In this document: piece by piece, positions 43,393-52,100 of the stretch | Layout of the letters: each line of letters begins with the position of its first letter | Position numbering within the stretch: the first letter of the stretch is position 1 | Assembly (NCBI GenBank): GCA_947474365.1 | Contig: CANJIU010000005.1 | Span: 89,279 to 153,278 of the forward strand | Direction of reading: 5' to 3' | Source: Opitutia bacterium | GTDB lineage: Bacteria; Verrucomicrobiota; Verrucomicrobiia; Opitutales; Opitutaceae | Length of the DNA: 64,000 nt | The notes under the pieces: generated by a model | What the model was told of the DNA's origin: nothing | Databases searched by the model: none | What the model saw: the letters and a program-made list of their open reading frames with translations, nothing else | Program-made: the position numbers and the translations under genes

Positions 43393-45603
43393 TCAGTGGG
43401 TGGTGATCGGGTGTTCGCGCGCGCCTTCGGCCTCGGTAATTGGCCAGCTCGCGCGATCGGCGCTGGAGTACGGGCCGATTTTTTCCACCGGGATCGGTTG
43501 GAATCCGAGCGCGAAGGCCGGTGAGTCGGGCTTGAGCCGATAGTCGTCGTGCGCGGGATCGACGAACTTGGGATCGGCGATGACGGAATGTTGATCCATG
43601 CCGGCGGCCTGCCACGCGGCCCACTCGTCGAGGCCGGGAGCCTTCTGACCTGTGCGCAGCGGCTGGCCGGCATGCCAGATTAGGTTTCGATCGATGGAAT
43701 TGTGGCTGAAGGAAAAATTGCGCGGGGCGACATAGGCCGCCGCGGGGTTGCTCCAGTAGAGGATGTTTTTCGAAAACGTGTTGCCTGCCATGATGGTGTG
43801 GTCCGGCAGCACGGCATCGCGCGGGTGCAGGTCCATGTGCGGCATCGCGCGCCAGACCGGCTGGCCGATGACCCGGTCGTAGGCCTGGATCATCGTGGGC
43901 GAGTGCGTCGTCCAGTAACGGTGCTTGTCCGTCCAGCCGCTGAGCTGGATCTGCTGCTGGGTGCCGTCGATGAAGATGTTGTTTTCGACGGTGTTGTCGC
44001 GACCGTTGTGGAGGTGGATCAGACCGCGGACGGCGCGGGCGACGATGTTGCCATGGACGGTCACACCGCCGGTGTTGTCGTCGAGGTAGACGCCCCAGGC
44101 GAAGTGCGGCGACACCCACTTTCCTTTCTCGAAGCCGAAGCCGAGCATGTCGTGGAAGAAATTGTAGCGGATGACGGAGCCGCGGGCGCCGAGCCAGTCG
44201 CGGCCACCGGTGTAGATCGCGCCGGTGTCGGCTGTCTCCAGATTCACGTGACGCACGTGGTTGTACTCGATCACGTGGTTGTTGCCCATGAACTGAATCG
44301 CGAAACGCGGGCAGTCGTGGATGAGATTGTGCGCGGCGCGCTGGCCGACGCCGTGAAGCGAGACGCCCACGCCTTGTTTGTAGAGGACGCCGGTGTGGTG
44401 GATGTAGTTGTTGTCGGCGAAATTTCCGGCGGAGGTCAGGGTCTTCTGGTCGCCGCCGCTGAGGCCGATGGCGCTGGCGCCGATGTGGTGGAGATCGCAA
44501 CCCACGACGCCATTGGCGGTGCCGCCGTCGATTTGGACGCCATTGCCGCGATAATCGCCGACGTTGCGGATGGTCGAGGCGACAATCGTGCACGCCGTCG
44601 TGCCCTTGAGCGTGATGGCGGTGCCCTCGCAGCCTTCGAAGACGAAGCCGCGGAAGCTCAGGTGGGCGGTGCCGGTGCCGAGTTCCAGGAGCGTGCGCAG
44701 CGCCGGAGCGAACACGGTGCGGAGATCGGCGCCGTCGGGCGGCCAGAAATAGAGGGTCGCCGTCTTCGTATCGAGATACCACTCGCCCGGAGCGTCGAGT
44801 TCCTCGCGAACGTTGCGGACATAGTAGCGATCACCGGGGCGGATCGCGTATGAGCAATCGGCGGCGAGCGTGATGGTGCGCGTAGCGGGATCGCGAGTGG
44901 CGATGCGGACGACGTTGTTCCACCAATTGTAGCGCGGAAAAACCATCACCTCGGCCTCGTCCGGCCGCGCCCAGTTGCGGGCATCCGCCTCGGCATAATG
45001 GAACGTGCGTTTGTCCTCGCCGGGCACCTCGGTGTACATCGGCACGGGTTTTCCCTCCACGTATGCCCAGCCGCCGCCGTAGGGATTTTGCGGGTCGTAG
45101 TTTGGATATCGGGCCAGCACCTGCTGGCGACCGTCGCAGAGCAGCATGCGAAAATTCACGCCCTTGAAACCCTGCGCACCGACGTCCGCCTTCAGGATTT
45201 TGCCCTCGGACGGAGTGAAGCCGGTGATGGGCCGGCCGCCCAGAATCAATGGTCGCTCGTCGCGGTATCCGCGCCAGACGACGGGGGCGGCGGCCGTGCC
45301 GGAGTCGCGCGCGTCGAATTGGAGGGGCCGCGTCAGGGCGAACCGGCCCGCGCGAACGTGCACGGTGACAGGCTCGCTGCTTTTTCCGGTGCCGTGCAGA
45401 CGGCGGACTTCGTCGCGGGCGTGTTCGAGCGTGGCGAAGGGGCCGTCGCTGCGGGGGGCATTGGCGTCAGCCAGACGGCCAGACCAGGCGTCGTTGCCGG
45501 TCGGCGACACGTGGAGGTCGAGGGCGCGGGCGTGGGCGGCGAAAACGCCACCGATCACGAGGGCGGACAACCAGGCGCGGATGGTCGGGAAGGGCGAATT
45601 CAT
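43393..45603 (-). CDS. Secreted right-handed beta-helix protein (GH141-like glycosidase candidate)
   Basis: A 736-residue exported protein. The signal peptide MNSPFPTIRAWLSALVIGG precedes LHVSPTGNDAWSGRL, the usual opening of secreted beta-helix glycosidases. RGYRDERPLILGGRPITGF follows, and later rungs carry repeated N and G turns (GVQIDGGTANGVVGCDLHHI, NNYIHHTGVLYKQGVGVSLH, EYNHVRHVNLETADTGAIYT). The C-terminus has PKFVDPAHDDYRLKPDSPAF, common at the end of such helices. The overall plan resembles GH141, whose characterised members act on fucose in rhamnogalacturonan II or on xylan, but I cannot prove the family by eye. Its neighbours, two fucosidase-type genes, fit a fucose-bearing plant glycan. 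Confidence 0.72.
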   Translation of the reverse strand: MNSPFPTIRAWLSALVIGGVFAAHARALDLHVSPTGNDAWSGRLADANAPRSDGPFATLEHARDEVRRLHGTGKSSEPVTVHVRAGRFALTRPLQFDARDSGTAAAPVVWRGYRDERPLILGGRPITGFTPSEGKILKADVGAQGFKGVNFRMLLCDGRQQVLARYPNYDPQNPYGGGWAYVEGKPVPMYTEVPGEDKRTFHYAEADARNWARPDEAEVMVFPRYNWWNNVVRIATRDPATRTITLAADCSYAIRPGDRYYVRNVREELDAPGEWYLDTKTATLYFWPPDGADLRTVFAPALRTLLELGTGTAHLSFRGFVFEGCEGTAITLKGTTACTIVASTIRNVGDYRGNGVQIDGGTANGVVGCDLHHIGASAIGLSGGDQKTLTSAGNFADNNYIHHTGVLYKQGVGVSLHGVGQRAAHNLIHDCPRFAIQFMGNNHVIEYNHVRHVNLETADTGAIYTGGRDWLGARGSVIRYNFFHDMLGFGFEKGKWVSPHFAWGVYLDDNTGGVTVHGNIVARAVRGLIHLHNGRDNTVENNIFIDGTQQQIQLSGWTDKHRYWTTHSPTMIQAYDRVIGQPVWRAMPHMDLHPRDAVLPDHTIMAGNTFSKNILYWSNPAAAYVAPRNFSFSHNSIDRNLIWHAGQPLRTGQKAPGLDEWAAWQAAGMDQHSVIADPKFVDPAHDDYRLKPDSPAFALGFQPIPVEKIGPYSSADRASWPITEAEGAREHPITTH

Positions 45604-45689
45604 GGTGGAACAGATGCAGCGGGGCAGTACCACGGCCCCGCCGGGGCGGAAGGTGGCAGGTCGGGAGTCTAGCGGCTGCCGGGGCGCGG

Positions 45690-45712
45690 TGGCTGCGCAG
45701 ATTTTGCGAGAA
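45690..45712. promoter_or_regulatory. Shared upstream element, copy 1
   Basis: This 23-base stretch (core GATTTTGCG) matches 48178-48200 at 20 of 23 positions. It lies 87 bases before the start of the beta-helix gene and 71 bases before the divergent ThuA-like gene. On the minus strand it contains CGCA-5-TGCG, a short palindrome. It may be a binding site for a regulator common to the fucosidase-region genes. Confidence 0.4.
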
Positions 45713-45782
45713 TCGTGCCAGGAGTTTTCAGTCGCTTTGCGGGCCCGGTCCGTCTTTACCGTTCTCACACCCTCAAATTCCT

Positions 45783-46607
45783 ATGCGCTTCCTTAGTCTG
45801 ACGTTTCTCACCCTTGCCCTTGTCCTCACCCGCTCCTCCGCGGCCGAAGCCCCGAAACCGCTCCGCGCCCTGCTCGTGATCGGCGGATGCTGCCACGAGT
45901 ACGCGGCGCAAAAGGATATCCTGAAGGAGGGCCTGGAAAAGCGGATCAACGTCAAGATCGACATCGCCTACTCGGCCGACAAGACCACGTCGCCGGCGCT
46001 GCCCATTTTGGGGAACCCCGACTATGCGAAGGGCTACGACCTCGTGATTCACGATGAGTGCAGCGCCGACATCAAGGATCCGGCCCTGATCGCGGGCGTG
46101 CTGGCCCCGCACCGCGCCGGCCTTCCGGGCGTGAATTTGCATTGCGCGATGCACAGCTACCGCATCGGGCCGCCGGCGACTCCGGCCGACGCCGGCAGCG
46201 AACGCGCGGCGTGGTTCGAGTATCTCGGGATTCAGTCGAGCGCGCACGGCCCCAAGCTGCCGATCGCGGTGAGTTTCGCCGCCGGCAAGGGCCCGATCGT
46301 GAAGGGCTTTGCCGATTGGACGACGGGAAATGAGGAGCTCTACAACAACATCAAAATTTTCCCGACGGCGACCGCGCTGGTGCACGGCAAGCAGGTCGTG
46401 AAGGAAAAGGAAAACGACTACGTCGTCGTGTGGACGAACGACTACAAGGGCACGCGCGTCTTCAGCACGACGCTTGGGCACATGAGCGAGACGGTCGCCG
46501 ATACGCGTTATCTCGACCTCGTCGCCCGCGGCGTGCTCTGGGCCTGCAAGAAGCTCGACGACTCCGGCAAGCCCGCCAAAGGCTATGGTCCGGCGAAGGC
46601 GAAGTGA
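45783..46607 (+). CDS. Secreted ThuA-like domain protein
   Basis: A 274-residue exported protein of the ThuA/glutamine-amidotransferase-like family. The signal peptide is MRFLSLTFLTLALVLTRSSA. The fold starts with RALLVIGGCCHEYAAQKDIL and continues through YDLVIHDECSADIKDPALIA, GVNLHCAMHSYR, and the typical end VVWTNDYKGTRVFSTTLGHM. ThuA was first linked to trehalose utilisation, but the PVC and Bacteroidetes relatives are secreted and their reactions are not established; the domain lacks an obvious catalytic triad. It is divergent from the beta-helix gene and converges with the GH29 gene, with 18 bases between the stops. Confidence 0.85.
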   Translation: MRFLSLTFLTLALVLTRSSAAEAPKPLRALLVIGGCCHEYAAQKDILKEGLEKRINVKIDIAYSADKTTSPALPILGNPDYAKGYDLVIHDECSADIKDPALIAGVLAPHRAGLPGVNLHCAMHSYRIGPPATPADAGSERAAWFEYLGIQSSAHGPKLPIAVSFAAGKGPIVKGFADWTTGNEELYNNIKIFPTATALVHGKQVVKEKENDYVVVWTNDYKGTRVFSTTLGHMSETVADTRYLDLVARGVLWACKKLDDSGKPAKGYGPAKAK

Positions 46608-46625
46608 CGCGAAGCCGGCGTGAGC

Positions 46626-48128
46626 CTATTTTTCCGGTAGCACGCTGGCGCCGGTGATCTTGAACGCGAATGCATAGCGGCACGGCGCCTCGTCCGGCCC
46701 CAGCGCCGGGGTTGTGATCGTGAGGGTGTTCCCTGAGACGGAAGTCTTCAGGGCGCCCGGGACGCCGAGCATCGTCACTGAGGCGCCGGCCGGGACCTGC
46801 ACGTCGCGGAGCACGAGCTTCTCGCCGGGCCAGCCGATGCTGATCGCGTAGAGCGCGTCGGGCTTTTTCGTGAAGAACACTTGTTTCACCGCAGCGCCGT
46901 TGCGGGGGTTCTGGCCGACCTGATCGAGGAGGTTGTACTTCACCTTGTACTCACCGTACTCCTGCTTCTGGCGGCTGCCCTCGGTCCATTGGGCGGAGCG
47001 TCCGGCGAAGCGCGTGCCGTAGATCGCCTCGCCGTTGACCTTGAGCCAGTCGCCGATTTCGAGGAGGCGCTGCTCCATCAGCGGCGGAATCGTGCCGTCG
47101 GCGGCGGGCCCGATGTCGAGGAGGAGGTTGCCCCCGCGGCTCACCAGGTCGATCAACACCAGGACAAATTCTCGGGTGGTCTTGTAGTCGTCGTAACGCT
47201 CGGCGCGGTTGAGTCCGTAGGAGTAGGCCATGCCGCGGCTCTCCTCCCAGGGGTGCGTGCCGTCCTGCATTCCCGCGGCGTATTCGGTGGTGTAGTACCC
47301 GCCGTGCTTGTGGCGGCTGTCCTTGCCCCAGCGGTCGTTGATCACGACCTCGTTTTTCGACGGTGACTCGTTGAAGAGCCAGGCGAGCAGTTCCTCGCTC
47401 TTCCAGTCCTTCGATTGCATGTCCCATTCGCCGTCGGCGAAGATGATTGCGGGCGCGTAGCGGGAGACGACGTCCTTGAACTGCGGCGTCATGTGTTCGG
47501 TGACATAGCGCGCCCGGTCTTTCAGCCAGAGCGGATTGAACCACTCGTAGAGCGAGTAATAGAAGCCGAATTTCATCCCCTGGGCGCGGGTGGCATCGGC
47601 GAGTTCGCCCATGAGGTCGCGCTTGGGGCCGATCTCAAGGGCGTTCCACGGGCGGCCCCATGTCCGGCTGGCCTCGGCGCTGGGCCAGAGTGCAAAGCCT
47701 TCATGGTGCTTCGAGGTGGGCACGACATACTTGATGCCGGCGCGCGCGAAGACGTCAGCCCATTGCTTGGCGTCGAACAGCTCGGCGGTGAACTGTGGCG
47801 CGAAATCCATGTAGTTGAAATTGGTGCCGTAGTGCTTGGCGTGATGATCCCGCCACATCGTCTCCTTGGGGTTGGTGCTGATGATGCGCCGCCAGTACCA
47901 TTCGGCGTACTCACCGTGTTTGCCCCACGCCGGCACGGAGTAGACGCCCCAGTGGATGAACACGCCAAACTTCGCGTCGAGGAACCAATCGGGCGTCGGC
48001 CGCGCGTCGAGCGAGGCCCAGTTGGCTTCAAATTTCTTCTTCGTGTCCGCGGCGCGCGCGGCGGGGGCTGCAATTGTGAAAACAAGCGCGACGAGAGCGA
48101 GCAGGAGAGCGGAGCGTCGATGTGGCAT
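46626..48128 (-). CDS. Secreted alpha-L-fucosidase (GH29)
   Basis: A 500-residue GH29 enzyme with a signal peptide (MPHRRSALLLALVALVFTIA, ending near ARAAD). The catalytic domain starts at TPDWFLDAKFGVFIHWGVYSVPAWG and carries VPTSKHHEGFALWPS, GFYYSLYEWFNP and the nucleophile Asp232 in IIFADGEWDMQ. GNLLLDIGPAADGTIPP follows, then a C-terminal beta domain. It resembles the broad-specificity GH29-A type more closely than the enzyme at 35648. Position upstream suggests independent transcription, with a candidate shared element 50 bases before the start. Confidence 0.93.
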   Translation of the reverse strand: MPHRRSALLLALVALVFTIAAPAARAADTKKKFEANWASLDARPTPDWFLDAKFGVFIHWGVYSVPAWGKHGEYAEWYWRRIISTNPKETMWRDHHAKHYGTNFNYMDFAPQFTAELFDAKQWADVFARAGIKYVVPTSKHHEGFALWPSAEASRTWGRPWNALEIGPKRDLMGELADATRAQGMKFGFYYSLYEWFNPLWLKDRARYVTEHMTPQFKDVVSRYAPAIIFADGEWDMQSKDWKSEELLAWLFNESPSKNEVVINDRWGKDSRHKHGGYYTTEYAAGMQDGTHPWEESRGMAYSYGLNRAERYDDYKTTREFVLVLIDLVSRGGNLLLDIGPAADGTIPPLMEQRLLEIGDWLKVNGEAIYGTRFAGRSAQWTEGSRQKQEYGEYKVKYNLLDQVGQNPRNGAAVKQVFFTKKPDALYAISIGWPGEKLVLRDVQVPAGASVTMLGVPGALKTSVSGNTLTITTPALGPDEAPCRYAFAFKITGASVLPEK

Positions 48129-48177
48129 GGCTTTGGAAGGGAGGGGTTCGGCTCACTTTATGAGAGCGCACCGAGGA

Positions 48178-48200
48178 TGGCTACGCGGATTTTGCGCGAA
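48178..48200. promoter_or_regulatory. Shared upstream element, copy 2
   Basis: This 23-base stretch matches 45690-45712 at 20 of 23 positions, with the same core GATTTTGCG. It lies 50 bases upstream of the minus-strand GH29 start at 48128. The remaining gap to the vapB-like gene shows nothing else I recognise. Confidence 0.4.
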
Positions 48201-48409
48201 GCTCAGCGGCGACGCGAGCCCGACGGGAGAGACTTCAAAGGGGGCAGCTTGAGGAGAGGAATATTTCTTGTCGGAAGCAGGCTCCGTTTCCTGGTTACCG
48301 CGGCCGCGTAGCGCCGTTGCCATTTTCCGACGTCCACGGCCTGGCCCGCCATCCAAGGCATTATTACAACACGCTTGATGAAACTCCACTTCGCCTTACC
48401 TTGGCCCGG

Positions 48410-48655
48410 ATGAACACGTTGATCTCTGCCCGTGGCCAAACGGTCGTTCCGAGCGCCCTGCGGCGCAAATACGACCTCCGGGAAAACTCCCGGCTCGCTT
48501 GGATCGATGACGGCACCAGCATTCGGGTGGTCCCGCTCGGCGTCGGGACGGGAAAATTCGGCCGCGGTCTCGCCAAGGGACTCGGTCTCTCCCAGCGTCT
48601 GCTCGCTAACCGCCGGACCGACCGCGCCCGTGAAAAACGCTCCGGCACTACTTGA
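48410..48655 (+). CDS. AbrB/SpoVT-type antitoxin (VapB-like)
   Basis: An 81-residue DNA-binding antitoxin. The start at 48410 gives MNTLISARGQTVVPSALRRK, the swapped-hairpin AbrB fold (residues 1-45: ISARGQTVVPSALRRKYDL, then LAWIDDGTSIRVVPL). The C-terminal part (GRGLAKGLGLSQRLLANRRT) would wrap the toxin. Its last 26 bases overlap the start of the PIN toxin gene, the normal arrangement of vapBC operons, which repress themselves. The longer frame from a TTG at 48317 has no support. Confidence 0.85.
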   Translation: MNTLISARGQTVVPSALRRKYDLRENSRLAWIDDGTSIRVVPLGVGTGKFGRGLAKGLGLSQRLLANRRTDRAREKRSGTT

Positions 48656-49058
48656 TACGTCCGCCCTGCTCGCGCTGCTCGAGGATGAGCCGGGCGCGGC
48701 GGAGGTGGAGCGCCGCCTGGAGATCGCGGAAACGGGCGAAAGCGAGGTGTTCGCCAGTTTCGCCAGCCTGACGGAAGTCTACTACGTCACCCACCAGGAA
48801 CACGGCGCACAGCGGGCGGCCGAGTTTTGTGCAATCATCCAAGGTTGGCCGGTGACGTTTGTCTTTCCCGACGAGGCGCTCTGTCTCGCCGCCGGCCGGC
48901 TGAAAGCGATGCATGCCATTTCATTTGCTGACGCCTTCGTCGCGGCCTCGGCGCAACAACTCGGTGCCGAATTGATTCACAAGGATCCTGAATACGAATC
49001 CTTGGCGGACGTCCTCAAGCTGACCCCGCTGCCCTACAAGCCCCGCAGGAAAGCGTAG
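48630..49058 (+). CDS. vapC: PIN-domain ribonuclease toxin (VapC family)
   Basis: A 142-residue PIN-domain toxin that would cleave RNA, classically initiator tRNA or rRNA, when freed from its antitoxin. The acidic residues that hold magnesium are visible: Asp9 in ALLDTSALLALLEDE, Glu49 in ASLTEVYYVT and Asp101 in ISFADAFVAASA. The start is a GTG at 48630 inside the end of the antitoxin gene; no ATG is nearer to the fold. The pair sits between a fucosidase gene and the giant propeller protein and has no evident link to sugar metabolism. Confidence 0.9.
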   Translation: MKNAPALLDTSALLALLEDEPGAAEVERRLEIAETGESEVFASFASLTEVYYVTHQEHGAQRAAEFCAIIQGWPVTFVFPDEALCLAAGRLKAMHAISFADAFVAASAQQLGAELIHKDPEYESLADVLKLTPLPYKPRRKA

Positions 49059-49070
49059 GCCGGCGCGTGG

Positions 49071-49088
49071 TCGCGGAAGCTTCCGCGA
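49071..49088. terminator. Perfect 18-base palindrome between convergent genes
   Basis: TCGCGGAAGCTTCCGCGA is self-complementary over its whole length. It lies between the stop of vapC and the stop of the large minus-strand gene, where a bidirectional terminator would be expected. There is no T-run and almost no loop, so it may equally be a dispersed palindromic repeat or a protein-binding site. Confidence 0.45.
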
Positions 49089-49128
49089 GCAAAGGCCTCG
49101 GCGTTCCCGGACCCGGTGCTATTTCCCG

Positions 49129-52100
49129 TCAGTGTTGCTTGTGCATCGTTCCGGCCGGCGCCGCCGCCGGTGCGGCGGCGGGCGGATTGGCCGCGAGCCA
49201 GGCGTCGGGATCCTCCGCGACGATCAGCTTGCCCCACATGATCGTCCAGTGGCCCGGGAACGTGCAGACGAATTCATACGTGCCGGGCTCCTTTGGTGCA
49301 GTCACGCGGAGGCGTTCCTTTTGGCCGGGTTCGAGCATCTTGGTGGCGGCCAGCACCGCCTTGTGGTCGGGCACGTAGAGGCGGCCGTCCTTGTCCGGGG
49401 TGGCCGGCATTGTCATGGCGGCGGTACCAATCGCCTCCCGCATGCCGGGGGTGATGACGACGAGGTTGTGCGGCATCACGTCGGTGTTCTCAAAGATGAT
49501 CTCGAACGGTTTGCCGGCTTCGACGACGAGTTGGGTCACATCGAAACGCATCTGTTCGCGCACGGTCTTGACGGCGAAGACACTTACGCCGAGTTCGCGC
49601 AGCGTCTTGCGCATCCGGGTGCCTTCCTCGGTCGGCAGCAGCGGGACGAGGTCGTTGCCCAGCTGTACGGTCTCGACATAATCCTGATTCGTCCGTCGCG
49701 AGACAGGAACGGCCTTGGCGTAGAGCAGGAGATCGGCGGCGAGTGGCGCCGCTTCGGGCGCGGTCCAGGCGGTGCGGGGCACCTGCAGCAGGGCACGCAC
49801 GATGACTGCGCGCTGGATGCCGGCGACGAATTCCTGGGCGAGAAGGGCGAAGATCGCGGTGGCATTGGCGTCGCCAAGCAGGGGAAGCGCCCGCAGCGCC
49901 GCGGTGCGCACGTTGCCCGCGAGTTTCGGCGCGTCGGGGGCGAAGAGCGCGGAAACTAGTGGGAATAGCTGCGTGCGCAGTGCGCCGTCGCCGATGAGCG
50001 TGATGGCGTCGAGCAGCATCGCGCGGGAATCGGTGCTGCCATCCGTCATCGCCCAGGTGTCGGCCGGCGAACCCTCCATCACAACGCGGGCGGCGAGGCC
50101 GGCGCGGCGCACCGGGGCCAGCGAATGATCCTTTGACGCCATGCGGCGGATGGTCTCCGCGATTTTTTCGAGTTCGGCGCGGGAGGAACTGGCGAGCAGC
50201 CGGCCGAGTTCCTCGGAGGCACCGGTGTCCTTGCCACGTTCGTCCATCCGCACGAGGGCGGCGGCGATTTCGGTTTCACGGGAGGATTTTCGGATCTGGG
50301 CCAGTCCGGTGAGGGCGGCGTCGCGCGTGGCGGCGTCCATGCCCTTGCGTTCGATTTGTGCAATAAACACGGGTTCGAGGGCCGGCGCCTTGGCGAGGTC
50401 GGCGTTGCTCATCCGGCCGAGCACGAATTGCAACGCGCGTGGATCTGTCACGTCGGCCGGCGAGGGAGACAGGGCGCGCATGGTTTCCTCCATGGTGTAG
50501 TTGATGTAGTAGTCCGTCTCGTGGTTGAGCACCTCGAGGGCAACGGCGAGGGCCGGCTTGCCCTTGAAGAAACTGGCGGCGCGCACCGCCTCCAGGCGTA
50601 CGAGGGGATGTTCGTCCTTGGCCTGGGCCAGCAGCAACTCGACCGCCCCGGGAACGCGGTCGCGCCAGTAGCAAAGAACGCGGGTGGCGGCGGCGCGGGC
50701 CTGCGGTTCGGGGGAACGAAGCTGGCGCGTGAGCAGCGGCACGTTGACGACGTTGAGCCATTGATGAACCCAAAGCGCCTCGGTGAGCAGGTATTGGTAG
50801 TCGGCGTCGGCGGAGTTGAGACCCTCCACCCAGCGACTGACCGCCGCGGTGACCGCGGTGGCGGGGCGCGTGGCGAGTTCCTGCTTGGCGCGGATGCGCG
50901 TGCGCTGCTCGGGGAGCCGGAGCACCTCAAGGAGCTTCTCCACCGGCTCGCCGGCAATCGCGGTGAGCGGCACGAGCGGCCGTGCTGGATACGTGACGCG
51001 CCAGATGCGGGCGTGCGAGCTGTCGCGCAGCGGATCGCGAATCGAGTACTGCATGTGGCCGATCAGCGCCTCCTGCCAGTCGGTGATGTAAAGAGCGCCG
51101 TCGGGGCCGAACTCCATGTCCACCGGGCGGAAATTCACATCGTCGCTCAGCAGGAGCGGTTCGATTTCCTTGCCCTCGAAGCCGCTGCCGACGGCGGTGA
51201 CCGTGTGCTGGAGGACGCCCTGTACGCCGATGGTGTTGTTGAGGAGAAACAGCCCCTGCGCCTCGTCGGGGAAGTGTCGGCTGGTGACAAATTCGCAACC
51301 GCTCGTCGGGCGCACGCGCTTGGGGAAAAACTGCTTCATCGTTGGATGCTTGTCGGGGTAGGGCAGCTGGCCGGAGAACGCCGTCGCGAAGTAGTTGGCG
51401 CCGCCCGAGGAGTCAGAGATGAAGCACTGGCCCCACCGGTCGAAGGTGATGCCGTGCGGGTTGGCGTAGCTGTAGCTCACGAAGACATCGAGTTTCTGCG
51501 CGAAGGGCTCGTAGCGATACGTGCCGGCGTTCTTGCAGCGGACCGGACCGTAGGGCGTCTCAATCTGCGTGTGCTGAAAGGTCCCTTCTTGGAAATAGAG
51601 CGCGCCGCCCGGGTCGAAGGTGAACTGGTTGATCACGTGGTGGCTGTCGGCGGAGTCGAAGCCGCTGAGGAGAATTTCCCGGATGTCTGCTCGGTCGTCG
51701 CCGTCGGTGTCCTTGAGAAACAGCAGCTCGCGCTGGCCGCTCACGATCACGCCGCCGTTGAAGAATTCGAATCCGATCGGGAGGTGGAGGCCGTCGGCAA
51801 ACACCTTGAGCTGGTCGGCCTTCCCATCGTGATCGGTGTCGGTGAGGATGACGAGCTTGTCGTTCATCGTGTCGCCCGGACGCCATTGCGGGTAGGTCGG
51901 CATGGTGGCGACCCAGAGGCGGCCCTTGGCGTCGAAGGCGGTGGCGACGGCGTTGCCCAGTTCGGGGAACTGTTCCTCGGAGGCGAAGAGGTTGACCTCG
52001 TAGCCGGGCGCGAGCTTGAAGCTCTTCAGCGTCTCGGCGGACGGGCGAATCGTGGCGGAGCTGCCCTCGGCCGTCTTGCTGGTCTGGCCGGTGTTGGCGC

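Noticed and set aside
43271..44782. Minus-strand open frame of 503 codons in another frame of the beta-helix gene
   Set aside because: Its Arg/His/Pro-rich translation is typical of an off-frame reading of GC-rich DNA; the frame ending at 43393 contains the beta-helix motifs.
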